NCBI GenBank assembly: GCA_963696545.1
Contig: CAVOKQ010000016.1
Coordinates: forward strand, 62,001-126,000
Length of the DNA: 64,000 bases
Direction of reading: 5' to 3'
Origin: RPQJ01 sp963696545
Lineage (GTDB): Bacteria; Pseudomonadota; Gammaproteobacteria; Steroidobacterales; Steroidobacteraceae
Shown here: piece after piece, positions 17,662 to 25,630 of the stretch
Layout: every line of letters starts with the position of its first letter
How positions within the stretch are numbered: position 1 is the first letter of the stretch
Position numbers and translations under genes: made by a program
Notes under the pieces: model-generated
Database searches by the model: none
What the model saw: only the letters and a program-made list of their open reading frames with translations
What the model was told of the DNA's origin: nothing

Positions 17662-20658
17662 CTAGGTCTCGTCGCCGTCGGTCGGAGCACCGAGCCGGAA
17701 GGCGGGGTTGCCGTAGTGCACGTAGTCGGCCCAGTCGATCGATTCCTGCTCGAAAACGCGCCTTCGCGCAGCGAGCATGGATTCGCCGAGCCGGGCGCCG
17801 CCGAGCAGCCGCTCGTAGAAGCACGTCGAGAAAGCCAGCGCGGAATCATCTCCGACGGGCCAGTGAGTGCCGACGAAGTTCGCGACACCACCGTCGAGCA
17901 GCGCCTCGGCCAGCCCGCTCGACCGCCGCAGACCGAACAACCGGCGTCGGCCACGGACGGCGATCCTGCGCACACGTGCCGCTTCGCAGGCATTGAAGAA
18001 CACGAGCGGAGGCAGGTCGCCGCGGCCATCGAGGTCCGCGCCGCGCAACACGTCGCTGCCCGCGCACACGAGCCCGCTGCGGCCCGGATCCGTCGCATCG
18101 AAGAAAGCGTGGCCGGCGAAGTGCAGGATGTCGTACTCGCCTGAAGTGATGTCCGACAGCAGTCGCCGGCGCGACGCGTCGCGGCCTTGCAGGCAGTCGA
18201 CGCGTGCGCCTGCTCCGGTCAGGATCCCCTGCAGCGCCGCGCCTTCGCGCTCGGCTCCCGGCAGGTCGAGCGTCGGGTTCACGACCACGAGCACACGCGG
18301 CTGGCTGCCGGGTCGACGGTCCTCGCGCCAGCGCGCGACGCTCAGGCCGTCGCTGGCATAACGGCGGCTCAGGCCGCGCTCCAGTGCCGGGTGGCTGTCG
18401 CCCACGCGCAGCGTTTCCCAGGGAATGCGCGAGGCTTCGCGGTCATGGACGATGACGAGCGGCCGACTGCTCATCGTGGCAAGTCCGTCGCGAACCGATC
18501 GGGCCAGTGTCAGCCGTGCAAGCTGCGAGCCGAACCTGGCGATGGCGCGACTCGACAGAGTTGCGGGATCCGCCAGGGAAAGCAGTGAGTGCAGTTCACC
18601 GCGGCCAATGCCGACGGTGCCACTCAGGACCGCGGCCTTTGCGCCGGCCGTCAGCAGCGAACTTCGGCACTCGTACTCGCTTCGGCCGCGCTCGGCGAGC
18701 GTCACGAGCAGATAGACCGGGTCGGGCGCAGCGCCGCTGCCGCGCGATCGCCTCGCCGGTACGCGACGTTGCGCCGCTTCCGGAACCGAAGCTGCCTCGT
18801 CGATCACGACCGCCAGGTCCTGTCCTGCCAGCCGCGCAGCGATCGAAGGGATCGTGCGGCGTAAAGTCGCGTACCGGCGTGGATCGATCTCGCACAGCGT
18901 GATTCGCCGGATGACTCGTGCGCCGTCCGAGTGCCTGAGGCCGTCGAAGAATCCCGCCAGCTGCTGCTCGAGCGCCGTCGCCACCGGCACGCCGGAGCCC
19001 GTGCCGAACAGCACCGTGGCGAAATCCTGCACCCCGGTGTGCGCGAACGTCCGTACCAGGTTCTCCGCGACGTACGCCTGCGCCGCCGATCCGAAATCGT
19101 CGAAATCTCCAAGCCCGGCGAACAGCACGAACTCGGCAAGCATCGTCTGGCGGGCGCCCGGCAGCGTGACGATGTCGCCCAGCCGGCCCGAGAACATCCG
19201 CCTCAGCGTGAATTCGCGCACCGCTCCGCCGAGGCGCTCGTCCACCGCGGACGCCGCTCCGGCTGGATCGACGTCGCGGAACACGCCGAGCACCAGCGCG
19301 CGTGCACTCGCGTCCACGATGCTGCCGGGGCTCAGGCGAATCTCGATCGGGCGCTTGCCGCCGGCGGGCGCGGCCATCGATTGCGCAGGCGGCGCGCGCA
19401 GCACGTCGCCCGCGACCGCACCGTGGAACTCCGGCGACACCACGGGCTCGAGCAACCGGCGGCGCGCGTCGGGCGAGAGATCCTGCCAGCGCACCTTGCG
19501 AGGAGCGACGCGGCGCAGCTCGGTCTCGCTGACCATTCGCCCGCGCTGAGCACGCCGCCGCGTCGTGGTCGCCAGCCGGTCGGTGGTGCCGTGGCGCAGC
19601 AGGTCCACGACTGCGGAGATCACCTTGCCGTTGTTCGGCAGCCCGCCGTGCTTCTCGGCGACGAACCAGGCCGGCGAGCCCGTCACTTCCGCAAGTGCGC
19701 GTGGCACGGTGCCGTCGCCATCGTCGGCGTGACGGAAATGAAATTGCTTGCCGCGCAGTTCGGCCGCTACGACCGTGTCCTGGCGGACACCGACGACATG
19801 CAGGCAGCGCGGCTCGTTCTCAGGCCAACGCCGTCTTGCGCTTGCGGCATCGGACAGCAGTTCGCCGTCGGGTCGCAGCGCATCTTCGGGCCAGCTAGAC
19901 GGATCGAACAGATCGGCACCGCCAGCGCGCGCGCGATCGGGCAGCAGTTCGTGCAGCGACGGCAGCGTCCGGAAGACCATCCTCGCGAGGTCCTCCGCAT
20001 CGTGGCGCAGGTCGAGCGCCGCGAGCTTGCGCACGGTCGGGTAGACACCCCGCAGCGCGAGCACGGGCGCGAACGAACCGTGGTTGGGGGCGCCAAGCTG
20101 GACGACCCGCGCGATGCGGCCCTTGTCTACGCCAAGCGCCACACGCGCCACCACCCCGCCCATGCTGTGCCCGACCAGCATCGGGTCGCGAGCACCCTCG
20201 GCGGTGACGCGCTCGATGAGCTCGTCCGCGAGCCGCTCGACGCTGCGACGCCAGTCGTAAGCGTGGAAACGTGCATCGAAGCCCGCGATCTGCAGTGAGA
20301 ACTTGAGCTTGAGCGCGTTCAGCAACATCACGCCGAGTGCGCTGAGGCGCGCGCCTCGTGGCAGTGCGAGCCGCGTCAGGTGACCCGCGACGACCTCGAT
20401 CGGGTCGAGCCAGATCACGTCGTCGAGCAGGCGGCCACGCGTGCCGATTCGCGAGCCCATCAGGCCGGGAAGCACGTAGACGACCGGACCGCCACGCACG
20501 CGCGTCGCCGCGGCCTGTCGCGCGAGTGTGCTCAGCTCCTGGTAGCCTTCCGCGCCGAACTGCGCGATCAGCTCCTGCCTGCGATCGCCTCTCGCGAGCA
20601 GCCGCTCGATCTCCTCGTCGTGGAGTCGATGCAGCGGCAGCGGCGCACGCGACTCCAT
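17662..20658 (-). CDS. Lipase-like hydrolase / M17-N-like / CHAT peptidase fusion
   Basis: This protein has 998 residues and no signal peptide. Residues about 57-350 form an alpha/beta hydrolase with VYVLPGLMGSRIG and the nucleophile elbow GHSMGG (163-168). Residues about 430-580 resemble the N-terminal macro-like domain of M17 leucyl aminopeptidases (LVLGVFRDVDPAGAA, then EFVLFAGLGDFD), without the metallopeptidase domain. The C-terminal part is a CHAT caspase-like domain with His850 in HFAGHA and Cys891 in FFNACEA, so both catalytic residues are present. The gene starts 23 bp after the copper-chaperone gene and may belong to the oxyR operon. CHAT proteases often act as regulated effectors; what activates this one and what it cleaves are unknown. 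Confidence 0.82.
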   Translation of the reverse strand: MESRAPLPLHRLHDEEIERLLARGDRRQELIAQFGAEGYQELSTLARQAAATRVRGGPVVYVLPGLMGSRIGTRGRLLDDVIWLDPIEVVAGHLTRLALPRGARLSALGVMLLNALKLKFSLQIAGFDARFHAYDWRRSVERLADELIERVTAEGARDPMLVGHSMGGVVARVALGVDKGRIARVVQLGAPNHGSFAPVLALRGVYPTVRKLAALDLRHDAEDLARMVFRTLPSLHELLPDRARAGGADLFDPSSWPEDALRPDGELLSDAASARRRWPENEPRCLHVVGVRQDTVVAAELRGKQFHFRHADDGDGTVPRALAEVTGSPAWFVAEKHGGLPNNGKVISAVVDLLRHGTTDRLATTTRRRAQRGRMVSETELRRVAPRKVRWQDLSPDARRRLLEPVVSPEFHGAVAGDVLRAPPAQSMAAPAGGKRPIEIRLSPGSIVDASARALVLGVFRDVDPAGAASAVDERLGGAVREFTLRRMFSGRLGDIVTLPGARQTMLAEFVLFAGLGDFDDFGSAAQAYVAENLVRTFAHTGVQDFATVLFGTGSGVPVATALEQQLAGFFDGLRHSDGARVIRRITLCEIDPRRYATLRRTIPSIAARLAGQDLAVVIDEAASVPEAAQRRVPARRSRGSGAAPDPVYLLVTLAERGRSEYECRSSLLTAGAKAAVLSGTVGIGRGELHSLLSLADPATLSSRAIARFGSQLARLTLARSVRDGLATMSSRPLVIVHDREASRIPWETLRVGDSHPALERGLSRRYASDGLSVARWREDRRPGSQPRVLVVVNPTLDLPGAEREGAALQGILTGAGARVDCLQGRDASRRRLLSDITSGEYDILHFAGHAFFDATDPGRSGLVCAGSDVLRGADLDGRGDLPPLVFFNACEAARVRRIAVRGRRRLFGLRRSSGLAEALLDGGVANFVGTHWPVGDDSALAFSTCFYERLLGGARLGESMLAARRRVFEQESIDWADYVHYGNPAFRLGAPTDGDET

Positions 20659-20681
20659 GGAGGTTGCCGCCGACCCGTTCG

Positions 20682-21146
20682 TCAGCGCGGCGCCTGGGCT
20701 GGCGGACCGTCGGCGCTGGCCGCCCGCACGGCGACGTTCACGGTCTTCTCACCGGCCTTCGCAAACTTCAGGGTCAGCGCAAATGGCTCGCCGGCGATGA
20801 GCGGCTGCGCGAGGCCCATCAGCATGACGTGCGTCCCCTTAGGCGCGAGCATCACGCGCTTGCCGGCCGGGACTGGCACGCCCTCCACCGCGCGCATCTT
20901 CGAGACTCCGCCCGATTCCTCGACCGTGTGCAGGTGGACCATCGATGCGCGCGCGGTGCTCGCGGACACGAGCTCGTCGTTCTTCGCGCTGCCGTCAATC
21001 GTCATGTAGACCGCGCCCACGTCGACGCCGGGTGCCGTCGCGCGCGCCCATGCCTGTGAGATCGTCGGTCCAGCGTCGGCCGCAGCCGACGCCGAGATCG
21101 CCAGCATCACAAGCGCGGCGAGGCTGCGGTTGATCCACGCATTCAT
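20682..21146 (-). CDS. Periplasmic copper chaperone PCu(A)C family
   Basis: This protein has 154 residues with a signal peptide (LAALVMLAISASAAA). The Cu(I)-binding pattern is complete: MVHLHTVEESGGVSKM gives the HLHx10M part and GTHVMLMG the HxM part. Such proteins hand copper to the CuA or CuB centre of cytochrome oxidase or buffer periplasmic copper. Its start overlaps the oxyR stop (ATGA), and the CHAT fusion gene follows 23 bp later, so the three genes are probably co-transcribed from the oxyR promoter. Confidence 0.9.
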   Translation of the reverse strand: MNAWINRSLAALVMLAISASAAADAGPTISQAWARATAPGVDVGAVYMTIDGSAKNDELVSASTARASMVHLHTVEESGGVSKMRAVEGVPVPAGKRVMLAPKGTHVMLMGLAQPLIAGEPFALTLKFAKAGEKTVNVAVRAASADGPPAQAPR

Positions 21147-22045
21147 CGTTTCGACTCCTCTTTCATTGCCGCATGGATCGTCGCCGCAATCGCGGCCACG
21201 GCCGGCGCGCGCGTCGTCGATTTGCGCCAGATGGCCCCGATCGTGCGCGCAGGCGCGGGCCGGACGAATGGCTTGGCCCGAAGTCCACGGGCGGTCCCGA
21301 CGGGCGACCCGGCAGCGAGTTGTGGCAGCAACGTCACGCCATGGCCGGCCGCCACCATCTGCCGCAGCGTTTCGAGGCTCGTGGCTCGATAGTCCTGCTC
21401 CTCGTGAACGCGGATCCGGCTGCAGACCTCGAGCGCCTGGTCGCGGAGGCAGTGCCCGTCCTCGAGCAGCAGTAGCGTTTCTCCCTTCAGGTCGTCCACC
21501 TTCACGCGCTCCTGTTCCGCGAGGCGATGACCTGCGGGCACGGCCAGCATGAAGGGCTCGTCGTACAGTGGCTCGGACTCGAGGCCGTCGGTCGGCACCG
21601 GCAATGCGAGGATGCCCATATCGATCTCGCCTGCGCGCAGCTTCTCGAGCAGCGGCGCCGTCTGGTGCTCGTAGAGCATCAGCTTCAGTCGCGGCAGGTC
21701 CTTCCTGAGCCGCCGCACCACGTGCGGCAGCAGGTACGGGCCGACCGTCGGGATCAGCGCGAGCTTCAGCGAGCCGGCCAGCGGGTCACGATCCGTCTTC
21801 GCCAGCTCGACGATCGCGTCGGCCTCGAGCAGCAGGCGGCGTGCCCGCTCGACGACCTTCTCGCCCGCGTGGGTCAACGTGACCTTGCGTGGTTGCCGTT
21901 CGACCAGCGCGACGCCGAGATACTCCTCGAGCTTGCGTATCTGTGCCGATAGCGTCGGCTGGCTGACGTAGCAGCGGTCGGCAGCCCGGCCGAAGTGTCG
22001 CTCGTCGGCCAGTGCCACCAGATAGCGGAGATCGCGCAGGTTCAT
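21143..22045 (-). CDS. oxyR: Hydrogen peroxide sensor OxyR (LysR family)
   Basis: This protein has 300 residues. The start giving MNLRDLRYLVALADERHF was chosen because it fits the LysR helix-turn-helix; a start 14 codons upstream has no family match. The redox motif LLEDGHCLRDQALEVC holds the two cysteines nine residues apart that correspond to C199 and C208 of E. coli OxyR, followed by the conserved RATSLETLRQMVAAGHG. It should therefore be a genuine peroxide-responsive regulator. A matching ATAG-N7-CTAT site lies 10 bp upstream. The stop overlaps the start of the copper chaperone gene. Confidence 0.93.
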   Translation of the reverse strand: MNLRDLRYLVALADERHFGRAADRCYVSQPTLSAQIRKLEEYLGVALVERQPRKVTLTHAGEKVVERARRLLLEADAIVELAKTDRDPLAGSLKLALIPTVGPYLLPHVVRRLRKDLPRLKLMLYEHQTAPLLEKLRAGEIDMGILALPVPTDGLESEPLYDEPFMLAVPAGHRLAEQERVKVDDLKGETLLLLEDGHCLRDQALEVCSRIRVHEEQDYRATSLETLRQMVAAGHGVTLLPQLAAGSPVGTARGLRAKPFVRPAPARTIGAIWRKSTTRAPAVAAIAATIHAAMKEESKR

Positions 22046-22054
22046 GGTCGAAGC

Positions 22055-22069
22055 ATAGCCCCGGGCTAT
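22055..22069. promoter_or_regulatory. Putative OxyR binding site (ATAG-N7-CTAT)
   Basis: The sequence ATAGCCCCGGGCTAT matches the half-site of the OxyR consensus exactly (ATAG, seven bases, CTAT). It lies between divergent oxyR and the NUDIX gene, 10 bp from the oxyR start codon, as expected for autoregulation. A second adjacent half-site is not obvious. Confidence 0.55.
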
Positions 22070-22145
22070 CAAAGCAGGCAAAGCCATCCAGTGTGTAAAT
22101 CAGGGACCGGCGGCGGCCGGTGACTGGGCGAACTGTGCTTTCCTC

Positions 22146-22151
22146 TATACT
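22146..22151 (+). promoter_or_regulatory. Putative -10 box of the NUDIX gene
   Basis: TATACT ends six bases before the ATG at 22158. If used, transcription would begin at or next to the start codon, giving a leaderless mRNA; there is no Shine-Dalgarno before this ATG. A good -35 box is not evident. Confidence 0.35.
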
Positions 22152-22157
22152 GCGCCG

Positions 22158-22592
22158 ATGACCCCCCGATTCCCACGGCTCTCGGCCGGAGTCGTCGTCG
22201 TCCGCGAGTCCGCCGAGGGCTGGCGTTTCCTGCTGCTGCGCGCTTTCAACCACTGGGACTTCCCGAAAGGCATGGTCGAGGCCGGCGAGGAGCCGCTCGC
22301 GGCGGCCGTTCGCGAGGTGCACGAGGAATCGCTGATCGACGACCTCGAGTTCGCCTGGGGCGAGTGCTCGACGCAGACCGGCCCTTACAGTCGCGGCAAG
22401 GTCGCGCGCTACTACATCGCGCGCACGCAGACGACGGACGTCACTCTGCCGGTGAACCCGGAGCTCGGACGGCCGGAGCACAGCGAGTTCCAGTGGGTCT
22501 GTTACGACGGAGCCGTGGAGCTCGTGTCGCCGCGCGTGCGGCCGGTGCTCAAGTGGGCTGCGCAGGTGATGAACCTGGGCGGCGAAGGCTGA
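22158..22592 (+). CDS. NUDIX hydrolase (Ap4A hydrolase-like)
   Basis: This protein has 144 residues. The NUDIX box runs from GMVEAGEE to REVHEESLI (about residues 39-61) and fits Gx5Ex7REUxEExxU, except that Ser replaces the usual Gly after the EE pair. WDFPKGMVEAGE and the small size point to the asymmetrical diadenosine tetraphosphatase group, but nucleotide substrate specificity cannot be fixed from sequence. It is transcribed divergently from oxyR across a putative OxyR site and converges on the dehydrogenase gene 3 bp away. Confidence 0.85.
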   Translation: MTPRFPRLSAGVVVVRESAEGWRFLLLRAFNHWDFPKGMVEAGEEPLAAAVREVHEESLIDDLEFAWGECSTQTGPYSRGKVARYYIARTQTTDVTLPVNPELGRPEHSEFQWVCYDGAVELVSPRVRPVLKWAAQVMNLGGEG

Positions 22593-22595
22593 CGC

Positions 22596-23552
22596 TCAGG
22601 CGACGCGGCCCCGGCGCCCGCCACGCCTGAAATCCTCGACGTTCGCAGCCATCTCGTCGATGCACCTCTGGCGCGCCTCGCGGGCGGCCCAGGCGATGTG
22701 CGGCGTGACGACCAGGTTCGGGATGTCGGCTGCGAGCAGCGGGCTGCCGTCGACCGGCGGCTCATGCGGCAGGACATCGATGGCCGCGCCCCCGAGACGG
22801 CCGCCCCGCAGGGCCGCGGCAAGTGCCACGGCATCGACGAGCGCGCCGCGGGCCGTGTTGATCAGCACCGCGTCCGGCTTCATGCGTGCGAGCTGCGGCG
22901 CGCCGATCACGCCCTGCGTGGCCGGGCTCAGTGGGCAGTGCAGGCTCAGCACGTCGACCTGCGGCAGCAGCTCGTCGAGATCGAAGCGTCCCGGTTCGCG
23001 CTTCCCGCCGGGGCGATTTGCAACCAGCACTTCCATACCGAACGCTTGCGCAACCCGCGCCACGCCCTTGCCCAGCGTGCCGTAGCCCATGATGCCGAGC
23101 CGGCGGCCCAGCAGCTCGCGGACGGGAAAGTCGAGCAGGCAGAACTGCTCGCCGCGCTGCCAGGCGCCGGACCGCACCAGCGCGTCGTACTCGCGCAGCT
23201 TGTGCGTCAGCAGCAGCAGCACGCCGAAGACGTGCTGCACCACCGACGCGGTGCAGTAGTCGCGCAGATTGCAGACGGCGATGCCGCGCTCGGAGGCGGC
23301 GACGAGGTCAACGTTGTTGGTGCCCGTCGCGGCGAGCGCGATCAGCCGCAGCGACGGCGTAGCCTCGATGATCTCGCGCGTGATGCGCAACTTGTTCACG
23401 AGCACCACTTCGCACCCGGCGACGCGGCTCGCGACATCGTCCTGCGCGGTGTGGTCACGGATCTCGAGCACGGGGAGTGTCTCACGCAGCGCGCCGGGAT
23501 CGAGGTCGCCATTGAAGCTGACGGTCGCGAAGTCCAGGAAGACCGCTTTCAT
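22596..23552 (-). CDS. D-2-hydroxyacid dehydrogenase (glycerate dehydrogenase-like)
   Basis: The predicted length is 318 residues from the ATG giving MKAVFLDFATVSF; the 70 codons upstream in frame have no family similarity. The NAD-binding motif is GYGTLGKG. The catalytic Arg is in INTARGALVD, and the catalytic His is in TPHIAWAAREARQR. Resemblance to HprA-type hydroxypyruvate/glycerate dehydrogenases is good, but closely related enzymes use other 2-oxoacids. It stands alone, upstream and divergent from the hydrogenase operon. Confidence 0.88.
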   Translation of the reverse strand: MKAVFLDFATVSFNGDLDPGALRETLPVLEIRDHTAQDDVASRVAGCEVVLVNKLRITREIIEATPSLRLIALAATGTNNVDLVAASERGIAVCNLRDYCTASVVQHVFGVLLLLTHKLREYDALVRSGAWQRGEQFCLLDFPVRELLGRRLGIMGYGTLGKGVARVAQAFGMEVLVANRPGGKREPGRFDLDELLPQVDVLSLHCPLSPATQGVIGAPQLARMKPDAVLINTARGALVDAVALAAALRGGRLGGAAIDVLPHEPPVDGSPLLAADIPNLVVTPHIAWAAREARQRCIDEMAANVEDFRRGGRRGRVA

Positions 23553-23687
23553 GGCACGGATATTGGGAGAGCGGGTCGGCCCGGGCAAGCGCCGGCCCGC
23601 TGTCAATCCGTGATTCATACCCGGCGCGACTCGCAAGCCCCGCAAGTGCGTACTGGATCTGTCGAGCATACGATTGCATTGGCAGCA

Positions 23688-23706
23688 CACGATTGCAGTG
23701 ATCGTG
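23688..23706. promoter_or_regulatory. Inverted repeat upstream of hoxF1
   Basis: CACGAT and ATCGTG flank a 7-base spacer in the 263-bp gap between the dehydrogenase and hoxF1. The same ACGATTGCA word also occurs 19 bp upstream (23670-23678). A regulator site for the hydrogenase operon is possible, but no known consensus is matched. Confidence 0.3.
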
Positions 23707-23707
23707 C

Positions 23708-23733
23708 GATGCGCAGCCGGGGGCGGTTTTCCG
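23708..23733 (+). repeat. Leader segment shared by hoxF1 and hoxF2
   Basis: GATGCGCAGC (23708-23717) and GGTTTTCCG (23725-23733) recur as GATGCGCAGC (26368-26377) and GGTTTTCCG (26387-26395) ahead of hoxF2, with nearly the same spacing. This suggests the duplication unit included noncoding leader DNA. Confidence 0.5.
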
Positions 23734-23815
23734 AGATTGTGACTGTCATGCACGGCAGGCACCCTTGCGCCGGCCGCAATGTGCGGTTCCGCGAATCCGG
23801 TACGTGCCCCTCGAG

Positions 23816-25630
23816 ATGCCGAACGACGCCGCCATCGAATCCGCCGTCCAGAAAGCTCTGCTCAACTGGGTGACGGCGCCGACTTGCACGCTCCAGGTCC
23901 TGCGCGAGACCCAGGAAGCACTCGGCTGGCTGCCGCCCGCCGCGCTCGAGCGCGTCGCCGCCGAACTGAACGTGTCCATCGCCACCGTTCGCGGCGTCGT
24001 GGCCTTCTATTCGTTCCTGTACGCCGAGCCGCAGGGCGACTATCGAGTGCTGTTCTCCGACAACGTCACCGACCGCATGCGCGGCTCGGCGGATCGGCTG
24101 CGCGAAATGAGCCAGCGGCTGTGGGTCGAGCCGGGCAAGGTCTCGGAGGACGGGCTCGTCAGCCTCGGCCGCACGTCTTCGATCGGCCTCTGCGATCACG
24201 CGCCGGCGCTGCTGGTAAACGGTCGCCCGATTCCGGACGTGGATGCCCGTCGCGCCGACGAGATCTGCGAACTGATCCTGGGCCGCGTGCCAATGTCCGA
24301 ATGGCCACGCGAGTTCTTCGTGGTCGAGGATCGCGTGCGACGAGCGGACGTGACGCTGAACCACACGCTGCAGCCCGGAGACGCCATCCGCGCGGCGCTC
24401 GAGCGGGGCGATGCGAGCGGTACCGGGCCGCAGGCGACGCTGGACGAAATCAAGCTCGCGCGACTGCTCGGGCGCGGTGGCGCAGGCTTCACGACCGGCG
24501 TGAAGTGGGAAAGCTGCAGCCGGCAGCCGGTGACGCCGCGCGTCGTGGTCTGCAACGCGGACGAGGGCGAGCCCGGCACGTTCAAGGACCGGCTGCTGCT
24601 CAATCGCCACGCCGACCTGATCTTCGAGGGCATGACCGTCGCTGCCTACGGTATCGGCGCCACACAGGGCTTCGTCTACCTGCGCGGCGAATACCGGTAT
24701 CTGCTCGACGCGCTGCTCGAGACGCTGCAACGCCGGCGCCACGCAGCGCTGCTCGGGACGGCGATCTGCGGCCGACCCGGATTCGACTTCGATATCCAGG
24801 TCCACGTCGGTGCAGGTTCCTACGTTTGCGGCGAGGCGTCCGCGCTGGTCGAGTCGCTGGAAGGCAAGCGCGGCATCCCGCGCAACCGGCCGCCGCGACT
24901 CGCGGAACGGGGTTACCTCGGCCGGCCCACGATCGTGAACAACGTCGAGAGCTACTGCGCCGCCGCGCTGATCCTGCGGCACGGTGCCGACTGGTTCCGC
25001 GCCCGCGGCACCGAGCGATCCGCGGGCACGAAACTGCTGTCCGTTTCCGGCGACTGCGAGCGGCCCGGCATCTACGAGTATCCGTTCGGCGTGACCGTGC
25101 AGCAGGTGCTCGAGGATGCCGGCGCGCGCGACACTATCGCGGTGCAGGTCGGTGGCCCGTCCGGCGTCTGCATCGGCCAGGACGAGTTTTCACGCCGCAT
25201 CGGCTTCGAGGACATCGAGACCGGCGGCTCGTTCATGGTGTTCGACTCGAGCCGCGACATGTTCGAGATCGCGCGGCATTTCGCGCATTTCTTCGCGCAC
25301 GAGAGCTGCGGGTTCTGCACACCGTGCCGCGTAGGCACGTCGCTGCTCAGGAACCTGATGGACAAGATTCGCGACGGCAAGGGCTCGCAGCACGATCTCG
25401 TCACGATCGAGGAACTCGGCGGCCTGCTGCGCAAGGCGAGTCACTGCGGGCTCGGCGAATCCGCGTCGCGGCCGCTGCTCGACACGCTGCAGCGGTTCCG
25501 GCCGGCGTACGAGCGCAGGCTCGAGTCGCCCGCCGTGGAGCCGGCGTTCGATCTCGACGGCGCTCTGTCGCGGGCGCGGCGGATGACGGGACGCGACGAC
25601 GAGGGCGCGCACCTGGGGGAGGCACCGTGA
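23816..25630 (+). CDS. hoxF: NAD-reducing hydrogenase diaphorase HoxF, copy 1
   Basis: The first copy has 604 residues. The N-terminal NuoE-like thioredoxin-fold domain is followed by a NuoF-like domain: NADH site GRGGAGFTTG, FMN motif NADEGEPGTFKDR and the [4Fe-4S] motif ESCGFCTPCRVGT with a further C in SHCGLG. It would pass electrons between FMN and NAD+ in the cytoplasmic NAD-reducing hydrogenase. In the NuoE-like domain only one of the four usual cysteines remains (Cys126 in SSIGLCD), so a [2Fe-2S] cluster there is unlikely. The ATG at 23816 was chosen because homology begins right after it. hoxU1 overlaps its stop by four bases (GTGA). Confidence 0.92.
   Translation: MPNDAAIESAVQKALLNWVTAPTCTLQVLRETQEALGWLPPAALERVAAELNVSIATVRGVVAFYSFLYAEPQGDYRVLFSDNVTDRMRGSADRLREMSQRLWVEPGKVSEDGLVSLGRTSSIGLCDHAPALLVNGRPIPDVDARRADEICELILGRVPMSEWPREFFVVEDRVRRADVTLNHTLQPGDAIRAALERGDASGTGPQATLDEIKLARLLGRGGAGFTTGVKWESCSRQPVTPRVVVCNADEGEPGTFKDRLLLNRHADLIFEGMTVAAYGIGATQGFVYLRGEYRYLLDALLETLQRRRHAALLGTAICGRPGFDFDIQVHVGAGSYVCGEASALVESLEGKRGIPRNRPPRLAERGYLGRPTIVNNVESYCAAALILRHGADWFRARGTERSAGTKLLSVSGDCERPGIYEYPFGVTVQQVLEDAGARDTIAVQVGGPSGVCIGQDEFSRRIGFEDIETGGSFMVFDSSRDMFEIARHFAHFFAHESCGFCTPCRVGTSLLRNLMDKIRDGKGSQHDLVTIEELGGLLRKASHCGLGESASRPLLDTLQRFRPAYERRLESPAVEPAFDLDGALSRARRMTGRDDEGAHLGEAP

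Noticed and set aside
23675..23700. Sigma-54 promoter before hoxF1
   Set aside because: A TTGGC and a TTGC word are present, but GG and GC are 12 bases apart rather than the required 10.
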